64,000 bases of DNA from Psychrobacter raelei (GCF_022631235.3 NZ_CP093310.2:1364001-1428000), one strand, 5' to 3'. Positions 44,779 to 53,580 are shown, counted from the stretch's first letter. Notes: generated by a model not told the origin, from the letters alone. Translations and numbers: made by a program.

Positions 44779-46873
44779 TCGTCACTCTATGCCTAATAGT
44801 AATCAGAACAAAGACAATAGCAATAGCCATCTCCCTAAACGCTCAACGCAAGCGGCTACAGACAGGCCAGTTGCAGTCTCCTCCTTGGCTTCGGCAGTAG
44901 AAGTCAAACACTGGCGGGCATGGGCCTTGATACTGATACTGTTAGCGGCTATTGCCATCAGCAGTTCGGTATTGATTGACAGGCTTTGGGAGCTGCCAGT
45001 TAGCCAGCTGTTTAAGTCAAGCTTTACACTTGATGTGGCGGATATGGCGGTGCAGTTAAAGCTGGTCGCTACCAGTGTGGTGGCCTTATTGGCTGGAGGG
45101 TTACTGGGGGTGGTCAGTGTGTTATTACAACAACTGGTCAAAAACCCTTTGGCCTCTGATACCACCTTGGCCATTGGCACTGGCGCTCAATTGGCGCTGC
45201 TTATTGCGACCTTATTTGTGCCAAGTTTAGCGATTTATGGTGGGGTATGGATTGCCTTTGTCGGGGCGCTGTTTAGTTTGGTATTGGTATTTAGCTTATC
45301 AGCGCCTAGCCGTTTTAATCCCCTAATCTTAGTGTTAGCCGGACTGGTGGTAAATATTTTACTGGCTTCATTTGCCAGCACTTTGGTGTTGTTTTTTACT
45401 GAGCATAGCGTCGGTATTTTGTCATGGGCGGCTGGGTTTTTAACGCAAAATAATTGGCATACCACGGTTAAGCTTGCCATAACGGCCATAGCACTGGCGG
45501 CGATAAGTATCCCCTTATTAAAGCCGTTAACCCTAATGAGCCTAGATGATATGCAAGCCAAACGGCTGGGCGTACCTATTAATGCCTTACGTTTAGCGGT
45601 CATTGCTATCGTAGCTATCGTATCGGCGCTGGTGGTTAGTGAGGTGGGCTTGATTGGGTTTATCGGCTTGGCGGCAGCAAGTTTGGTGAATGCCTTGGGT
45701 ATTGGCTCTATCGGGCGCAGATTGGTAGCGGCCTTTGGCTTTGGCGCTTTATTGCTGTGGTTGACCAGTAATGTGGCGCTGCTATTAGAGCCGGTGATGG
45801 GGACGCCGATACCGGCGGGCTCTATCACTGGCGTGTTGGGTGCCCCGCTGATTATTTGGCTGATTTTACGTCAAAGACGCCAAGGCGTGACACCCATTAC
45901 GCCGATGTTCACGCCCCAGCGTAAAGCCATCAACTGGTGGCGGTGGAGTGTGGGCGTACTGCTACTTATTGCTTTAGTTAGCGTATGGGTCAAAGACCTC
46001 TCAGGCATTGCCTTTAGTACAGATTGGGCGCTAACCCAGCAATACCGATTGCCGCGCACGCTAAGTGCTGCTGCTACCGGTGTTATGCTGGCTACCGCCG
46101 GGGTGTTGCTACAGACCTTGACTCGCAACCCCATGGCCAGCCCGGAAGTACTGGGCATTAGCTCTGGGGCTGCATTGGGGGTCATTGGCGGCTTTTTATT
46201 GTTGCCCGCTTTTGGGATAAAAGCTGGTGCCCTAAGCTTGGTTGGCTCAGGGCTGGCAGGGGCGTTTTTGGTGCTATTACTGATTATTTGGTTGGCGCGT
46301 AAAGTCACGCCAGCTTACTTACTGCTGGTCGGTATTGGGATTGCCGCTATGATGGATGGCATCATGAGCATGGTCAAGCTGTCAGGTGACCCAAGACTTG
46401 AGGCCATGCTGAGCTGGCTATCGGGCACCACGTATAGCGCCAGCCCTGAGACGGTCTGGTACCTGATGATAGCAGCAGCGGGACTGGTGGCACTTAGTAT
46501 GTTATTGATTAAGCCGCTAAGAGTGCTGGGATTAGGTGAGTCGGTGGCCAAAAGCTTGGGCGTTAAGGTGAGATTTTATCAATTGGCGCTACTGATCGTG
46601 GTGGCAGCGCTGAGTACAGTCAGCACATTAGCGGTGGGTCCGCTCAGCTTTATTGGGCTGATGGTGCCGCATTTGGCCACTTCTTTAGGGGCAGTGCAGC
46701 TTGAGAAGCAGCTGCCATTAGCAGCACTTCTGGGCGCGGGGGTGATGGTCTTAGCGGACTGGATTGGCCGCTATATCATCTTCCCTTATGAGCTGCCGGC
46801 AGGCACCATAGCCGCTATCATTGGGGGACTGTACTTTATATGGCTCATTCGGCGCAGTTCGGTTCATCAGTAA
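44765..46873 (+). CDS. Iron-siderophore permease, fused double FecCD domain (FhuB-like)
   Basis: From ATG 44765, 14 bases inside the end of the binding-protein gene, with GGAGG upstream. The 702-residue product has about twenty hydrophobic segments in two tandem FecCD permease halves. The first ends in VSEVGLIGFIGLAAASLVNALG and the second in VGPLSFIGLMVPHLATSLG, the ATPase-coupling loop of this family. Each half also carries an early GxLLGxxxxxLQ-type segment (GGLLGVVSVLLQQLVKNPLA and TAGVLLQTLTRNPMASPEVL). The fused arrangement is typical of FhuB (about 660). It moves ferric hydroxamates or related siderophores into the cytoplasm. Confidence 0.92.
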   Translation: MTSNNRHSMPNSNQNKDNSNSHLPKRSTQAATDRPVAVSSLASAVEVKHWRAWALILILLAAIAISSSVLIDRLWELPVSQLFKSSFTLDVADMAVQLKLVATSVVALLAGGLLGVVSVLLQQLVKNPLASDTTLAIGTGAQLALLIATLFVPSLAIYGGVWIAFVGALFSLVLVFSLSAPSRFNPLILVLAGLVVNILLASFASTLVLFFTEHSVGILSWAAGFLTQNNWHTTVKLAITAIALAAISIPLLKPLTLMSLDDMQAKRLGVPINALRLAVIAIVAIVSALVVSEVGLIGFIGLAAASLVNALGIGSIGRRLVAAFGFGALLLWLTSNVALLLEPVMGTPIPAGSITGVLGAPLIIWLILRQRRQGVTPITPMFTPQRKAINWWRWSVGVLLLIALVSVWVKDLSGIAFSTDWALTQQYRLPRTLSAAATGVMLATAGVLLQTLTRNPMASPEVLGISSGAALGVIGGFLLLPAFGIKAGALSLVGSGLAGAFLVLLLIIWLARKVTPAYLLLVGIGIAAMMDGIMSMVKLSGDPRLEAMLSWLSGTTYSASPETVWYLMIAAAGLVALSMLLIKPLRVLGLGESVAKSLGVKVRFYQLALLIVVAALSTVSTLAVGPLSFIGLMVPHLATSLGAVQLEKQLPLAALLGAGVMVLADWIGRYIIFPYELPAGTIAAIIGGLYFIWLIRRSSVHQ

Positions 46874-46893
46874 GCTAAGATTAGCATTATCTG

Positions 46894-47054
46894 ATGACAC
46901 ACTTATCACCGCCGCCTGGCTCGTTATCACAACAAGCCTACCATGAGGATCCAGATAGCCGCCAAGTACGCCGAGTGCTGTGGACCTTGCTATTGGGCGG
47001 CACAGTGGTCAGCTTTAGCAACAGTGCGTTAAACCCGGCCATCCCTGTTTTTAT
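46894..47054 (+). pseudogene. N-terminal stub of an MFS transporter cut by the TnpB element
   Basis: An ATG at 46894, 21 bases after the permease stop, opens 53 codons: a hydrophilic start and then the first helix RRVLWTLLLGGTVVSFSNSALNPAIPVF, which looks like the first membrane segment of a DHA-type MFS exporter. The frame then enters the element at 47055. The rest of the transporter is not found on the other side. By position it was likely a siderophore or drug exporter in the iron operon. Confidence 0.75.
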
Positions 47055-47059
47055 CACCG

Positions 47060-47103
47060 GTCGCCGTAAAACCACCCACTTCAGGGGGTGGTTTTACGGC
47101 GAC
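47060..47103 (+). repeat. Left-end hairpin of TnpB element, copy 2 (perfect 18-bp stem)
   Basis: GTCGCCGTAAAACCACCC (47060-47077) is the exact reverse complement of 47086-47103 with an 8-base loop. Copy 1 has the same structure with several broken pairs. Confidence 0.9.
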
Positions 47104-47167
47104 ACACACTGTCGTGATCAGTACTTAAAGTATTGCAAGTTAAAATTAACCTCGCCATACTAACCCT

Positions 47168-48274
47168 ATGAAAACACTCAAGCTACGCATCAAAGACAAG
47201 CATATAAAAGAGCTGAACCAGCTAAGCGGTTTAGTAAACTTCGTGTGGAACTATGTCAATGCGCTTTGCTTTGAGCATTTAAAGTGTACCGGTAGGTTTT
47301 TTAGTGCTTATGATTTAAGTGAGTATACCAAAGGTAGCGGTGAGTATTTAGGATTACACAGTCAAACCTTACAAGCTATCAATGAAACTCACGCGAAGGC
47401 CCGAAAACAATTTAAAAAAGCCAAACTCAATTGGCGTACCAACCGTGTGGATGCCAAACGCAAATCGCTTGGTTGGATACCTTTTAAAAAGTCTGCTATC
47501 AAGTACCTAAATACCAGACAAACGGGAAAGAAAGCACTTAAATCAACCATACAGCTATCGCTCTGTAAAGGTCAAAAGCTTATCATAGACCTCTTTGATA
47601 GCTATAATCTATCTTTGTATCAAATTAACACGCTTGAGATAGTGCAAGACAGCCGTAACCGTTGGTATGCCTGTATTACCGTTAAAGACCATCCTAGACA
47701 AGTAAGTGGCAAAGGCAGCGTTGGTATTGATTTAGGCTTAAAGAAGTCTGCTACTACCTCAAATGGCGACAAGCTAACTATTAAGCAGACCCAAAAATGG
47801 GCTAAAAAGCTTGCGATTGCTCAACGTGCTAAGAATAAAAAGCGTGTCAAAGCAATCCATGCCAAAATTAAAAACTCAAGATTAGACTTAATTCACAAAT
47901 TCACCACCAAGATAGTTCAAAATAATGCTTTAATTGTGGTTGGTGATGTTAAATCACGCTCATTTACCAATTCGATGACCAACCTAGCTAAATCAACATA
48001 CGATGCAGGATGGTTTGAACTCAAAAGACAACTGGAATATAAATGCAAGTATGCAGGTTGTCAGTTTGAGATGGTAAATGAGAGTTACACTACCCAGACC
48101 TGTTCGCACTGCCTTAAAATAAGTGATAGTAGTCCGAAAGGTAGAGCAGGTCTTGGAATAAGAGGATGGAGGTGTGCTGAGTGTGGCACATGGCATGATA
48201 GAGATATCAATGCTGCTAAGAACATCCTTGCGGTCGGGCTTGACCGTCTAGCTGTAGCAATCCCCTCGGTTTAG
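47168..48274 (+). CDS. tnpB: TnpB RNA-guided endonuclease (IS200/IS605 family)
   Basis: A 368-residue TnpB. The N-terminal recognition region starts MKTLKLRIKDKHIKELNQLS with WNYVNAL near residue 27. RuvC-I is GIDLGLK with D188, the zinc ribbon is C312-x2-C315 and C336-x2-C339, and RuvC-III is HDRDINAAKN with D346. The RuvC-II site reads ALIVVGDVKS, with Gly259 where Glu is usual. A Glu305 in MVNESYTTQTCS just before the ribbon may replace it. In known systems TnpB cuts DNA next to a target-like motif using a guide from the element's right end. Its stop codon lies in the loop of the right-end hairpin. Confidence 0.92.
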   Translation: MKTLKLRIKDKHIKELNQLSGLVNFVWNYVNALCFEHLKCTGRFFSAYDLSEYTKGSGEYLGLHSQTLQAINETHAKARKQFKKAKLNWRTNRVDAKRKSLGWIPFKKSAIKYLNTRQTGKKALKSTIQLSLCKGQKLIIDLFDSYNLSLYQINTLEIVQDSRNRWYACITVKDHPRQVSGKGSVGIDLGLKKSATTSNGDKLTIKQTQKWAKKLAIAQRAKNKKRVKAIHAKIKNSRLDLIHKFTTKIVQNNALIVVGDVKSRSFTNSMTNLAKSTYDAGWFELKRQLEYKCKYAGCQFEMVNESYTTQTCSHCLKISDSSPKGRAGLGIRGWRCAECGTWHDRDINAAKNILAVGLDRLAVAIPSV

Positions 48275-48291
48275 CGAGGGGAGGAAGTCAA
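48152..48291 (+). ncRNA. Candidate right-end guide RNA scaffold, copy 2
   Basis: Identical over 140 nt to 5903-6042 although upstream tnpB sequence differs widely. It includes the TCCCCTCG/CGAGGGGA hairpin at 48261-48282. The guide would be the bases from 48292 on, that is the 3' end of the receptor gene remnant. This is inferred from other TnpB systems; expression is not shown. Confidence 0.4.
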
Positions 48292-48405
48292 AACCTACTC
48301 AATAAAGAGCATATGAATGTGTATCACCAAGCCACCTATGGCGATATGAATCGCCTGCCTTCACAAGGCACTACCTATGGTATCAGCTATACCATTGATT
48401 ATTAA
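48292..48405 (+). pseudogene. C-terminal remnant of a TonB-dependent siderophore receptor
   Basis: From the element's right edge a frame runs NLLNKEHMNVYHQATYGD and then MNRLPSQGTTYGISYTIDY before TAA at 48403. NLLNK-x-H/Y, a G-R/T-TYG block and a terminal aromatic residue are the usual last strands of TonB-dependent receptors. Only 37 codons remain of about 700. It sits where a receptor gene would be expected downstream of the Fhu-like operon. Confidence 0.8.
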
Positions 48406-48427
48406 GCCTATCAAGGCTTACTAAACT

Positions 48428-48480
48428 TTAGCAGACCCTGTGCCGGCACTCACTGCTAAGGGCCTGTAAGGGTCTGCTAA
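48428..48480. repeat. 12-bp inverted repeat after the receptor remnant
   Basis: TTAGCAGACCCT (48428-48439) and AGGGTCTGCTAA (48469-48480) are exact reverse complements, 29 bases apart. No T run follows, so it is a weak terminator at best. Confidence 0.6.
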
Positions 48481-48514
48481 TAGCCCGTCATAACCAGGCA
48501 TTACCAGCCATAGC

Positions 48515-48552
48515 AATAAAGGCAATGACTAAGATTAGTCGTTGCCCTTATT
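48515..48552. terminator. Possible terminator hairpin for cysG
   Basis: AATAAAGGCAATGACT (48515-48530) pairs with AGTCGTTGCCCTTATT (48537-48552) with two mismatches. A/T-rich arms continue into repeated TTATTGTTATGG words. It lies just downstream of the minus-strand cysG stop. Confidence 0.5.
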
Positions 48553-48592
48553 GTTATGGTCTTTATTGTTATGGCAGAATGTTTGCCTGTTT

Positions 48593-50056
48593 TTAGAGCA
48601 TATTTAAAGCATGCGCCTGCTGATCGGTATTTGCTATATGCTCCCCATACCAAGCAAGCTCATCATGCAGCTTAGCCACCTCACCGACGATCAGTAGCGC
48701 TGGGGTAGGCAGAGGATTGGCCTCATGCTTGGCAACGATATCTTGTAAGGTGGCGGTCATGACTTGCTGAGTGGGCATACTGGCCTGAGAGATAATCGCA
48801 ATAGGCGTCTGTGGGCTACGACCGGCATCCATTAAGCCCTTGGTTAAGCGCTCAAGCGAGTGTAGCCCCATATAAAATATGACGGTCTCATTCGGATTGG
48901 TTAAGGCAGCAAAGCCGGTATTGGGCTCGCCAGACTTTAAAAATCCGGTAACAAACCTTACCGACTGTGCATAATCACGGTGAGTCAACGGGATACCGGT
49001 ATAGCAAGAGGCGGCGCCCGCAGCAGTAATGCCAGGTACCACTTGATACGCAATACCTGCTGCCCGTAGCGCTTGTATCTCTTCACCGCCTCGACCGAAT
49101 ACGAAGGGATCACCGCCTTTAAGACGCACCACACGTTTGCCTGAGCTGGCCGCATCAATCATGAGCTGATTAATACCTTGCTGTGCCACAGCATGATTGC
49201 TGCGTTTTTTGCCGACGAATACTTTGTCTGCATCACGTCGACACAGATCAAGCACCTCGCGTGATACCAGCGCATCATAGTAGACAATATCGGCCTGCTG
49301 CATCAGTCTTAGCGCTTTGAAGGTAAGTAGCTCCGGATCACCAGGGCCAGCACCAACGATATATACCTCTCCCACAGACTTAGGGTCAGCTTGCTTGACA
49401 TCACTATTGCTGCTTAACTGCTGATGGGTCTGCTCAAGTTGCTGTTTTAGTGCCTGCTCGGCCTCCACGCTACGCCCAGCAAACATCAGCTCACTCACTT
49501 TGCCCTCAAAGGCCTTCTCCCAAAACTGACGGCGGCCGGTCAGCGTGGGTATCTTTGATTTAACCTCATCACGCATGTCGCCTGCCAGCTTAGCCAATTT
49601 GCCATAGCCTTGAGGAATTAAGGTCTCCAAGCGGGCACGAGTCAGGCGGGCAAGCACAGGTGCTTTGCCATTGGAGGAGATGCCAATAACGATGGGGTTT
49701 CGATCAACGATGGCCGGAAATATAAAGTCGCATAAGGGCGGCGTATCCACCACATTCACGGGGATATTTAACGCTTTACAGTCGGCATGGACTTGATGGT
49801 TTAACGCCTCATCATCTGTGCCGGCGATGACAATACGCTTGCCGTCGATGTATTTTTTATCATAGTGCGCTGTGATAAGCGTGTGTCTTTCATCGCTTAA
49901 AAGCTGATGTATCTCTTGGCTAATCTGTGGGGCTAATATGGTGATACACGCACCTGCACGCGATAGCAGGTCGGCTTTACGCTGGGCGACTTCGCCACCT
50001 CCCACGATGAGCACAGGTTGATTGGTTAATTTAAAAAATAGGGGAAAGGTGTTCAT
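48593..50056 (-). CDS. cysG: CysG, multifunctional siroheme synthase
   Basis: A 487-residue fusion. The N-terminal part (1-210) is precorrin-2 dehydrogenase/ferrochelatase: VLIVGGGEVAQRKADLL NAD site, then VIAGTDDEALNHQVHADC and RNPIVIGISSNGKAPVLAR. The C-terminal part (from about 228) is uroporphyrinogen-III C-methyltransferase: GEVYIVGAGPGDPELLT, RVVRLKGGDPFVFGRGGEE, and VVPGITAAGAASCYTGIPLTHRDYA. It makes siroheme, the cofactor of the CysI sulfite reductase encoded nearby. Length is close to E. coli CysG (457). Confidence 0.95.
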   Translation of the reverse strand: MNTFPLFFKLTNQPVLIVGGGEVAQRKADLLSRAGACITILAPQISQEIHQLLSDERHTLITAHYDKKYIDGKRIVIAGTDDEALNHQVHADCKALNIPVNVVDTPPLCDFIFPAIVDRNPIVIGISSNGKAPVLARLTRARLETLIPQGYGKLAKLAGDMRDEVKSKIPTLTGRRQFWEKAFEGKVSELMFAGRSVEAEQALKQQLEQTHQQLSSNSDVKQADPKSVGEVYIVGAGPGDPELLTFKALRLMQQADIVYYDALVSREVLDLCRRDADKVFVGKKRSNHAVAQQGINQLMIDAASSGKRVVRLKGGDPFVFGRGGEEIQALRAAGIAYQVVPGITAAGAASCYTGIPLTHRDYAQSVRFVTGFLKSGEPNTGFAALTNPNETVIFYMGLHSLERLTKGLMDAGRSPQTPIAIISQASMPTQQVMTATLQDIVAKHEANPLPTPALLIVGEVAKLHDELAWYGEHIANTDQQAHALNML

Positions 50057-50272
50057 AATCGGTAGGCTATTTATTATAAGATATGCCCATTATGGCGTAT
50101 TCGATGACAACAAGCATGGAAGTATTCGATATTACTTAATGCATAATTGTCATAAGGCTATGTTAATTAACCGATTTTCAGAATTAATGATACAAAAAGA
50201 CACCGCCTAATGAGCCATTAAGCGGTGTCTGTGTCTCTAACTGGCCTTAATGCTTACTGGCCATCTAGAGGA

Positions 50273-50902
50273 TTACAGCTGAGTGTGTAGACCACACTCA
50301 CGGTTTTCTTCAACTTTGGTCGGATCAAAATAATCAAACTCATTGGGCAGGTCATGCTCTGCTAAGTAAGCGTCTAAGTCTTTATCGTTTTTGTAGAACA
50401 AAGGCGCGACTTTTAATACGCCGTCTTTTGACTGGCTAAGCACATCAAGACCTTGACGGAATTCAGTTTGGTCTTTGCGGATGGCATTGAACCACACATC
50501 AGGCTTTAACTCAGCTAAAGCACGCTTAAATGGCTCAAGCTTTACCTGCTCAGTGAATTCGTCATGTAGCGGGTTATTTACGCTTGGAATACCGTTCATG
50601 GTGGCGTCACGATGGGCGCTGGTTTGCTTAGGAATATAAGTCACTACGTTTAGGTTTAGATCTTTAATCAGCTTATTAGCGAAGTCATAAGTGGCACGTG
50701 TGTTGTAGCCTGAGTCTACCCAAAGTACAGTGATATCCGGCTTTTGCTTGGCCACTAAATGTAAGATGGCTGACTCATAAGGGCGGAAGTTGGTGGTGAT
50801 GATTGGGTTTTCGGCTTTGGCAAGCGCCCACTCAACGATTTGCTCAGGGGTTTTGCCTTGAAGCTCTTGGTTGGCTTGGTCGATATTGATTTCGATGGTC
50901 AT
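50273..50902 (-). CDS. cysH: Phosphoadenosine phosphosulfate reductase family (CysH)
   Basis: A 209-residue protein with PAPS reductase features: PIITTNFRPYESAILHLV for nucleotide binding, VLWVDSGYNTRATYDFA, AIRKDQTEFRQGL, and the C-terminal ECGLH with the redox Cys. The CC/CxxC iron-sulfur ligands of APS reductases are absent, so it should be the PAPS type. It reduces activated sulfate to sulfite with thioredoxin. No APS kinase gene (cysC) is in the window. It is shorter than E. coli CysH (244), mostly at the N-terminus. AAGGA precedes ATG 50902. Confidence 0.88.
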   Translation of the reverse strand: MTIEINIDQANQELQGKTPEQIVEWALAKAENPIITTNFRPYESAILHLVAKQKPDITVLWVDSGYNTRATYDFANKLIKDLNLNVVTYIPKQTSAHRDATMNGIPSVNNPLHDEFTEQVKLEPFKRALAELKPDVWFNAIRKDQTEFRQGLDVLSQSKDGVLKVAPLFYKNDKDLDAYLAEHDLPNEFDYFDPTKVEENRECGLHTQL

Positions 50903-51003
50903 AGGAGTGTCCTTATTTTATAAGAGTAATAAAGTTTTTTTTGAGAGTATGAGTCAAAGCGGGCTCTAAGTTTATACCGCAAAACGCCAATTCTTTAAAA
51001 GCG

Positions 51004-51606
51004 CTAAGCTTGCTTTCTAAACATTGGCAACTGACTGGCCACGCTGCCATCGTAAGAGGAGGGCAGCACTGAGAAAGCCGCTTGAATGTCATCGGTCACA
51101 TTCTCAGCTCGGATAATAAAGCTGTCCACGCCGGCACGCTGCAAATACACAATTTGATCACGGCCAAAGTCACCTGCGATACGGATTTCGCCCTCGAAGC
51201 CTTGCTGGCGTAAATGACGCGCTTGGCTAAAGCTGCGACCATCACCGAAGCCTGGCTGATATAAGACCACAAGGTCTAAAGCATTTAACAAAGGGCGCTC
51301 GCTGTCTTTACAAGCTGCCAACAGCTGATCGAGCTGATCGGTTGAGATGCTGGTGTCGGCCCATAAGCCCACACGGCTGCTGTGATTGGCAATCATCGCC
51401 AATACTTCGGTTAACAGTCCTTGCGGCGCTAAAATATCAGACAGCGGTAAGATAACATCTAGGCGTTCAGACTTATTTAACAGCTCACTTAGCTGAGTGG
51501 TCTTAGCGGCCACGCCATCTGGCAACTCTGAAGTAAAGAGCGCATACCAGGTGTCCTCAGCGGTAATGTCTTTGGCCTGCGCATCTAAAATACGGTGATT
51601 ACCCAT
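51004..51606 (-). CDS. DUF934 family protein of sulfate assimilation
   Basis: From ATG 51606, with AAGGAGG upstream, the product is 200 residues. It overlaps the cysI stop by a few bases, so the two are co-translated. Landmarks are GNHRILDAQAKDITAEDTW, the PGFGDGRSFSQARHLRQQGF block and the TIM-barrel-like tail DQIVYLQRAGVDSFIIR. DUF934 proteins are regularly found between sulfite reductase and CysH in Proteobacteria and are thought to be accessory. Function is not proven. Confidence 0.88.
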   Translation of the reverse strand: MGNHRILDAQAKDITAEDTWYALFTSELPDGVAAKTTQLSELLNKSERLDVILPLSDILAPQGLLTEVLAMIANHSSRVGLWADTSISTDQLDQLLAACKDSERPLLNALDLVVLYQPGFGDGRSFSQARHLRQQGFEGEIRIAGDFGRDQIVYLQRAGVDSFIIRAENVTDDIQAAFSVLPSSYDGSVASQLPMFRKQA

Positions 51607-53281
51607 ATACAGCCTCCTTAAATGGCGTGATGCCCACACGTTGTACGAAGTCAGCAAATGGCTCAGGATGATCACCCTCGACATAACGCTGCTGGGTATA
51701 CACATCGAGTACCTTTTGTAGGGTAGGCGCGACTTCCTCTGTGGCCACTGAGCGGCCTAGGATATTACCCAGACGTGTTTCTGCTTTTGAGCTGCCGCCT
51801 AAGCTGATTTGATACCAGTGCTCACCTTTTTTATCGACGCCTAAGATACCGATATCACCCACATGGTGGTGGGCACAGGCATTCATACAGCCTGACATGT
51901 TGAGCTGAATGTCGCCTAGATCATACAAATAATCTAAGTCATCAAAGTGTTTTTCGATCTGTTCGGCAATGTTAAAGGTGGTGGCATTCGCCAGCGCACA
52001 TAAGTCAAAGCCTGGGCAGACAATCATGTCGGTTAAGGTGCCGATATTAGGACGCGCCAAATCAATCTCAGTTAATGCCTCCCATAAGGCATACAGATCG
52101 GTTTGCTTCACATCAGCAAACACTAGGTTTTGTTGATGGGTACCACGGATTTCACCGAAGCTGTATTGGTCAGCTAAATCGGCTAGGCGGTCTAATTGCT
52201 CATGAGTCACGTCACCGGCAGGCACGTATTTGCCATTGACAAGTCCGGCCTTTAAAGACACCACGACCGCACGGTAACCGGCCACTTTATGCGCAACGGT
52301 ATTGCGAGAGTACCAGTCCGCAAACGCCTTATTCTCTAAGTGCTTGTTAAGCTCAGATTGGCTTGCCAGCGTATCGATATGCTCATAATCAAACTCTGGG
52401 AAGTAGCTTTTTGCGGTTTCAAAGTTGTCATCAGTTAGCGTTAATGGTCCATCTTTGGTAAAGGTTTCCCACTCTTTATTGACAAGCTTAGTGAATTCTC
52501 TTTCACCCATGCTCTCCACTAGGATTTTAATACGGGCTTTGAATTTGTTGTCTCGGCGACCATACAAGTTGTACACCCGCAAGATGGCATCTAGATAACT
52601 TAATAAGTGCTCATGTGGTAAGAATTTATTGATGGTCTTACCGATGATGGGCGTACGGCCTAAGCCGCCACCAACGATAACCTCAAAGCCAATCTCACCC
52701 GCTTCATTTTTTAGCACATGTAAGCCGATGTCATGCACTTGAGTCGCTGCTCGGTCTTCTGGTGTACCGATGACCGCAATCTTGAATTTACGCGGTAAAA
52801 AAGCAAACTCAGGGTGGAAAGTTGACCACTGACGGATAATCTCACAATAAGGGCGTGGGTCTTCTATTTCATTGGCATTAATGCCGGCATAAGGGTCGGT
52901 GGTGGTGTTACGGATACAGTTGCCAGAAGTTTGGATGGCATGCATCTGTACTGAGGCAAGCTCAGCTAAGATATCAGGCACTTCTTCAAGCTTGGGCCAG
53001 TTTAACTGTAGATTTGTACGGGTCGTGAAGTGGCCATAACCGCGGTCATATTTGCGCGTGATTTCGGCAAGCTTACGTACCTGGTAGGTTGCCATTAGAC
53101 CATAAGGCACAGCGATACGTAGCATAGGCGCATGGCGCTGGATATATAGACCATTTTGCAGGCGCAGTGGCAAAAACTGCTCTTCGGGTAACTCCCCGGC
53201 TAGGAAGCGGCGGGTCTGATCGCGAAACTGCTCAACCCGCTCATCAACCATGGCTTGGTCTGCATGAGTGTACTTATACAT
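51599..53281 (-). CDS. cysI: Sulfite/nitrite reductase hemoprotein, CysI-like
   Basis: A 560-residue siroheme and 4Fe-4S reductase. The N-terminal half has RHAPMLRIAVPYGLMATYQVRKLAEI and TRTNLQLNW, and TSGNCIRNTTTDP is the siroheme-contact block. The Cys ligands are in CPGFDLCALA near residue 422 and NMSGCMNACAHHH near 464. It reduces sulfite to sulfide with six electrons. In this single-subunit type (no CysJ adjacent) the donor is probably ferredoxin or a separate reductase. DUF934 and CysH genes follow on the same strand. Sat is divergent, 299 bases away. Confidence 0.93.
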   Translation of the reverse strand: MYKYTHADQAMVDERVEQFRDQTRRFLAGELPEEQFLPLRLQNGLYIQRHAPMLRIAVPYGLMATYQVRKLAEITRKYDRGYGHFTTRTNLQLNWPKLEEVPDILAELASVQMHAIQTSGNCIRNTTTDPYAGINANEIEDPRPYCEIIRQWSTFHPEFAFLPRKFKIAVIGTPEDRAATQVHDIGLHVLKNEAGEIGFEVIVGGGLGRTPIIGKTINKFLPHEHLLSYLDAILRVYNLYGRRDNKFKARIKILVESMGEREFTKLVNKEWETFTKDGPLTLTDDNFETAKSYFPEFDYEHIDTLASQSELNKHLENKAFADWYSRNTVAHKVAGYRAVVVSLKAGLVNGKYVPAGDVTHEQLDRLADLADQYSFGEIRGTHQQNLVFADVKQTDLYALWEALTEIDLARPNIGTLTDMIVCPGFDLCALANATTFNIAEQIEKHFDDLDYLYDLGDIQLNMSGCMNACAHHHVGDIGILGVDKKGEHWYQISLGGSSKAETRLGNILGRSVATEEVAPTLQKVLDVYTQQRYVEGDHPEPFADFVQRVGITPFKEAVYG

Positions 53282-53450
53282 AGTTCATATGCCCTTGGAT
53301 AACAAAAAATCATGCAGCTATACTACCTATGCTTATAGTGTTTTATAAATTCATATCTGACATATCTATATCCAAAGAGAGCATAGATAAGAATAAGTAA
53401 ATTTGGTTAGTCTAATGCAATCGATTTTTATAAATAGCCTAAGTAGATAA

Positions 53451-53488
53451 TTTAAGCCTAATTATTTGAGCTTAATCATTTAAGCCTA
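53451..53488. repeat. Three 14-bp iterons between cysI and sat
   Basis: TTTAAGCCTA, TTTGAGCTTA and TTTAAGCCTA start at 53451, 53465 and 53479, an exact 14-bp period. They lie in the shared promoter region of two divergent sulfate genes and may be a regulator binding array, for example CysB. This is inferred from position only. Confidence 0.6.
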
Positions 53489-53580
53489 CTGTATGCTTTG
53501 CTGATATGGGGTGCGATAAGGGCCATTTACCGCCATATTAGTCTTACTTAGACTCTCTGTTAACCTTACTGGATGATGTT

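Larger units (their letters stand above)
47055..48291 (+). mobile_element. IS200/IS605-type element with tnpB only, copy 2 (1237 bp)
   Basis: Exactly as long as copy 1 (4806-6042) and preceded by the same TTTTTAT tract. The left end has a perfect 18-bp hairpin and the right end an 8-bp hairpin then GGAAGTCAA. There is no tnpA. The flanks are fragments of two different genes, so this insertion is associated with a deletion. TnpB is intact here, so this copy may still produce a guided nuclease. Confidence 0.9.

Noticed and set aside
47168..48274. TnpB as a nuclease-dead repressor (TldR-like)
   Set aside because: The element keeps both hairpin ends, D188, D346 and the zinc ribbon, and it is not beside a fliC or oppF type partner. 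A relocated Glu is possible. Kept as a question, not a claim.
48428..48480. Transposon ends or an attachment site at the 12-bp inverted repeat
   Set aside because: The arms are only 29 bases apart, with no gene inside and no flanking duplication. A hairpin is simpler.
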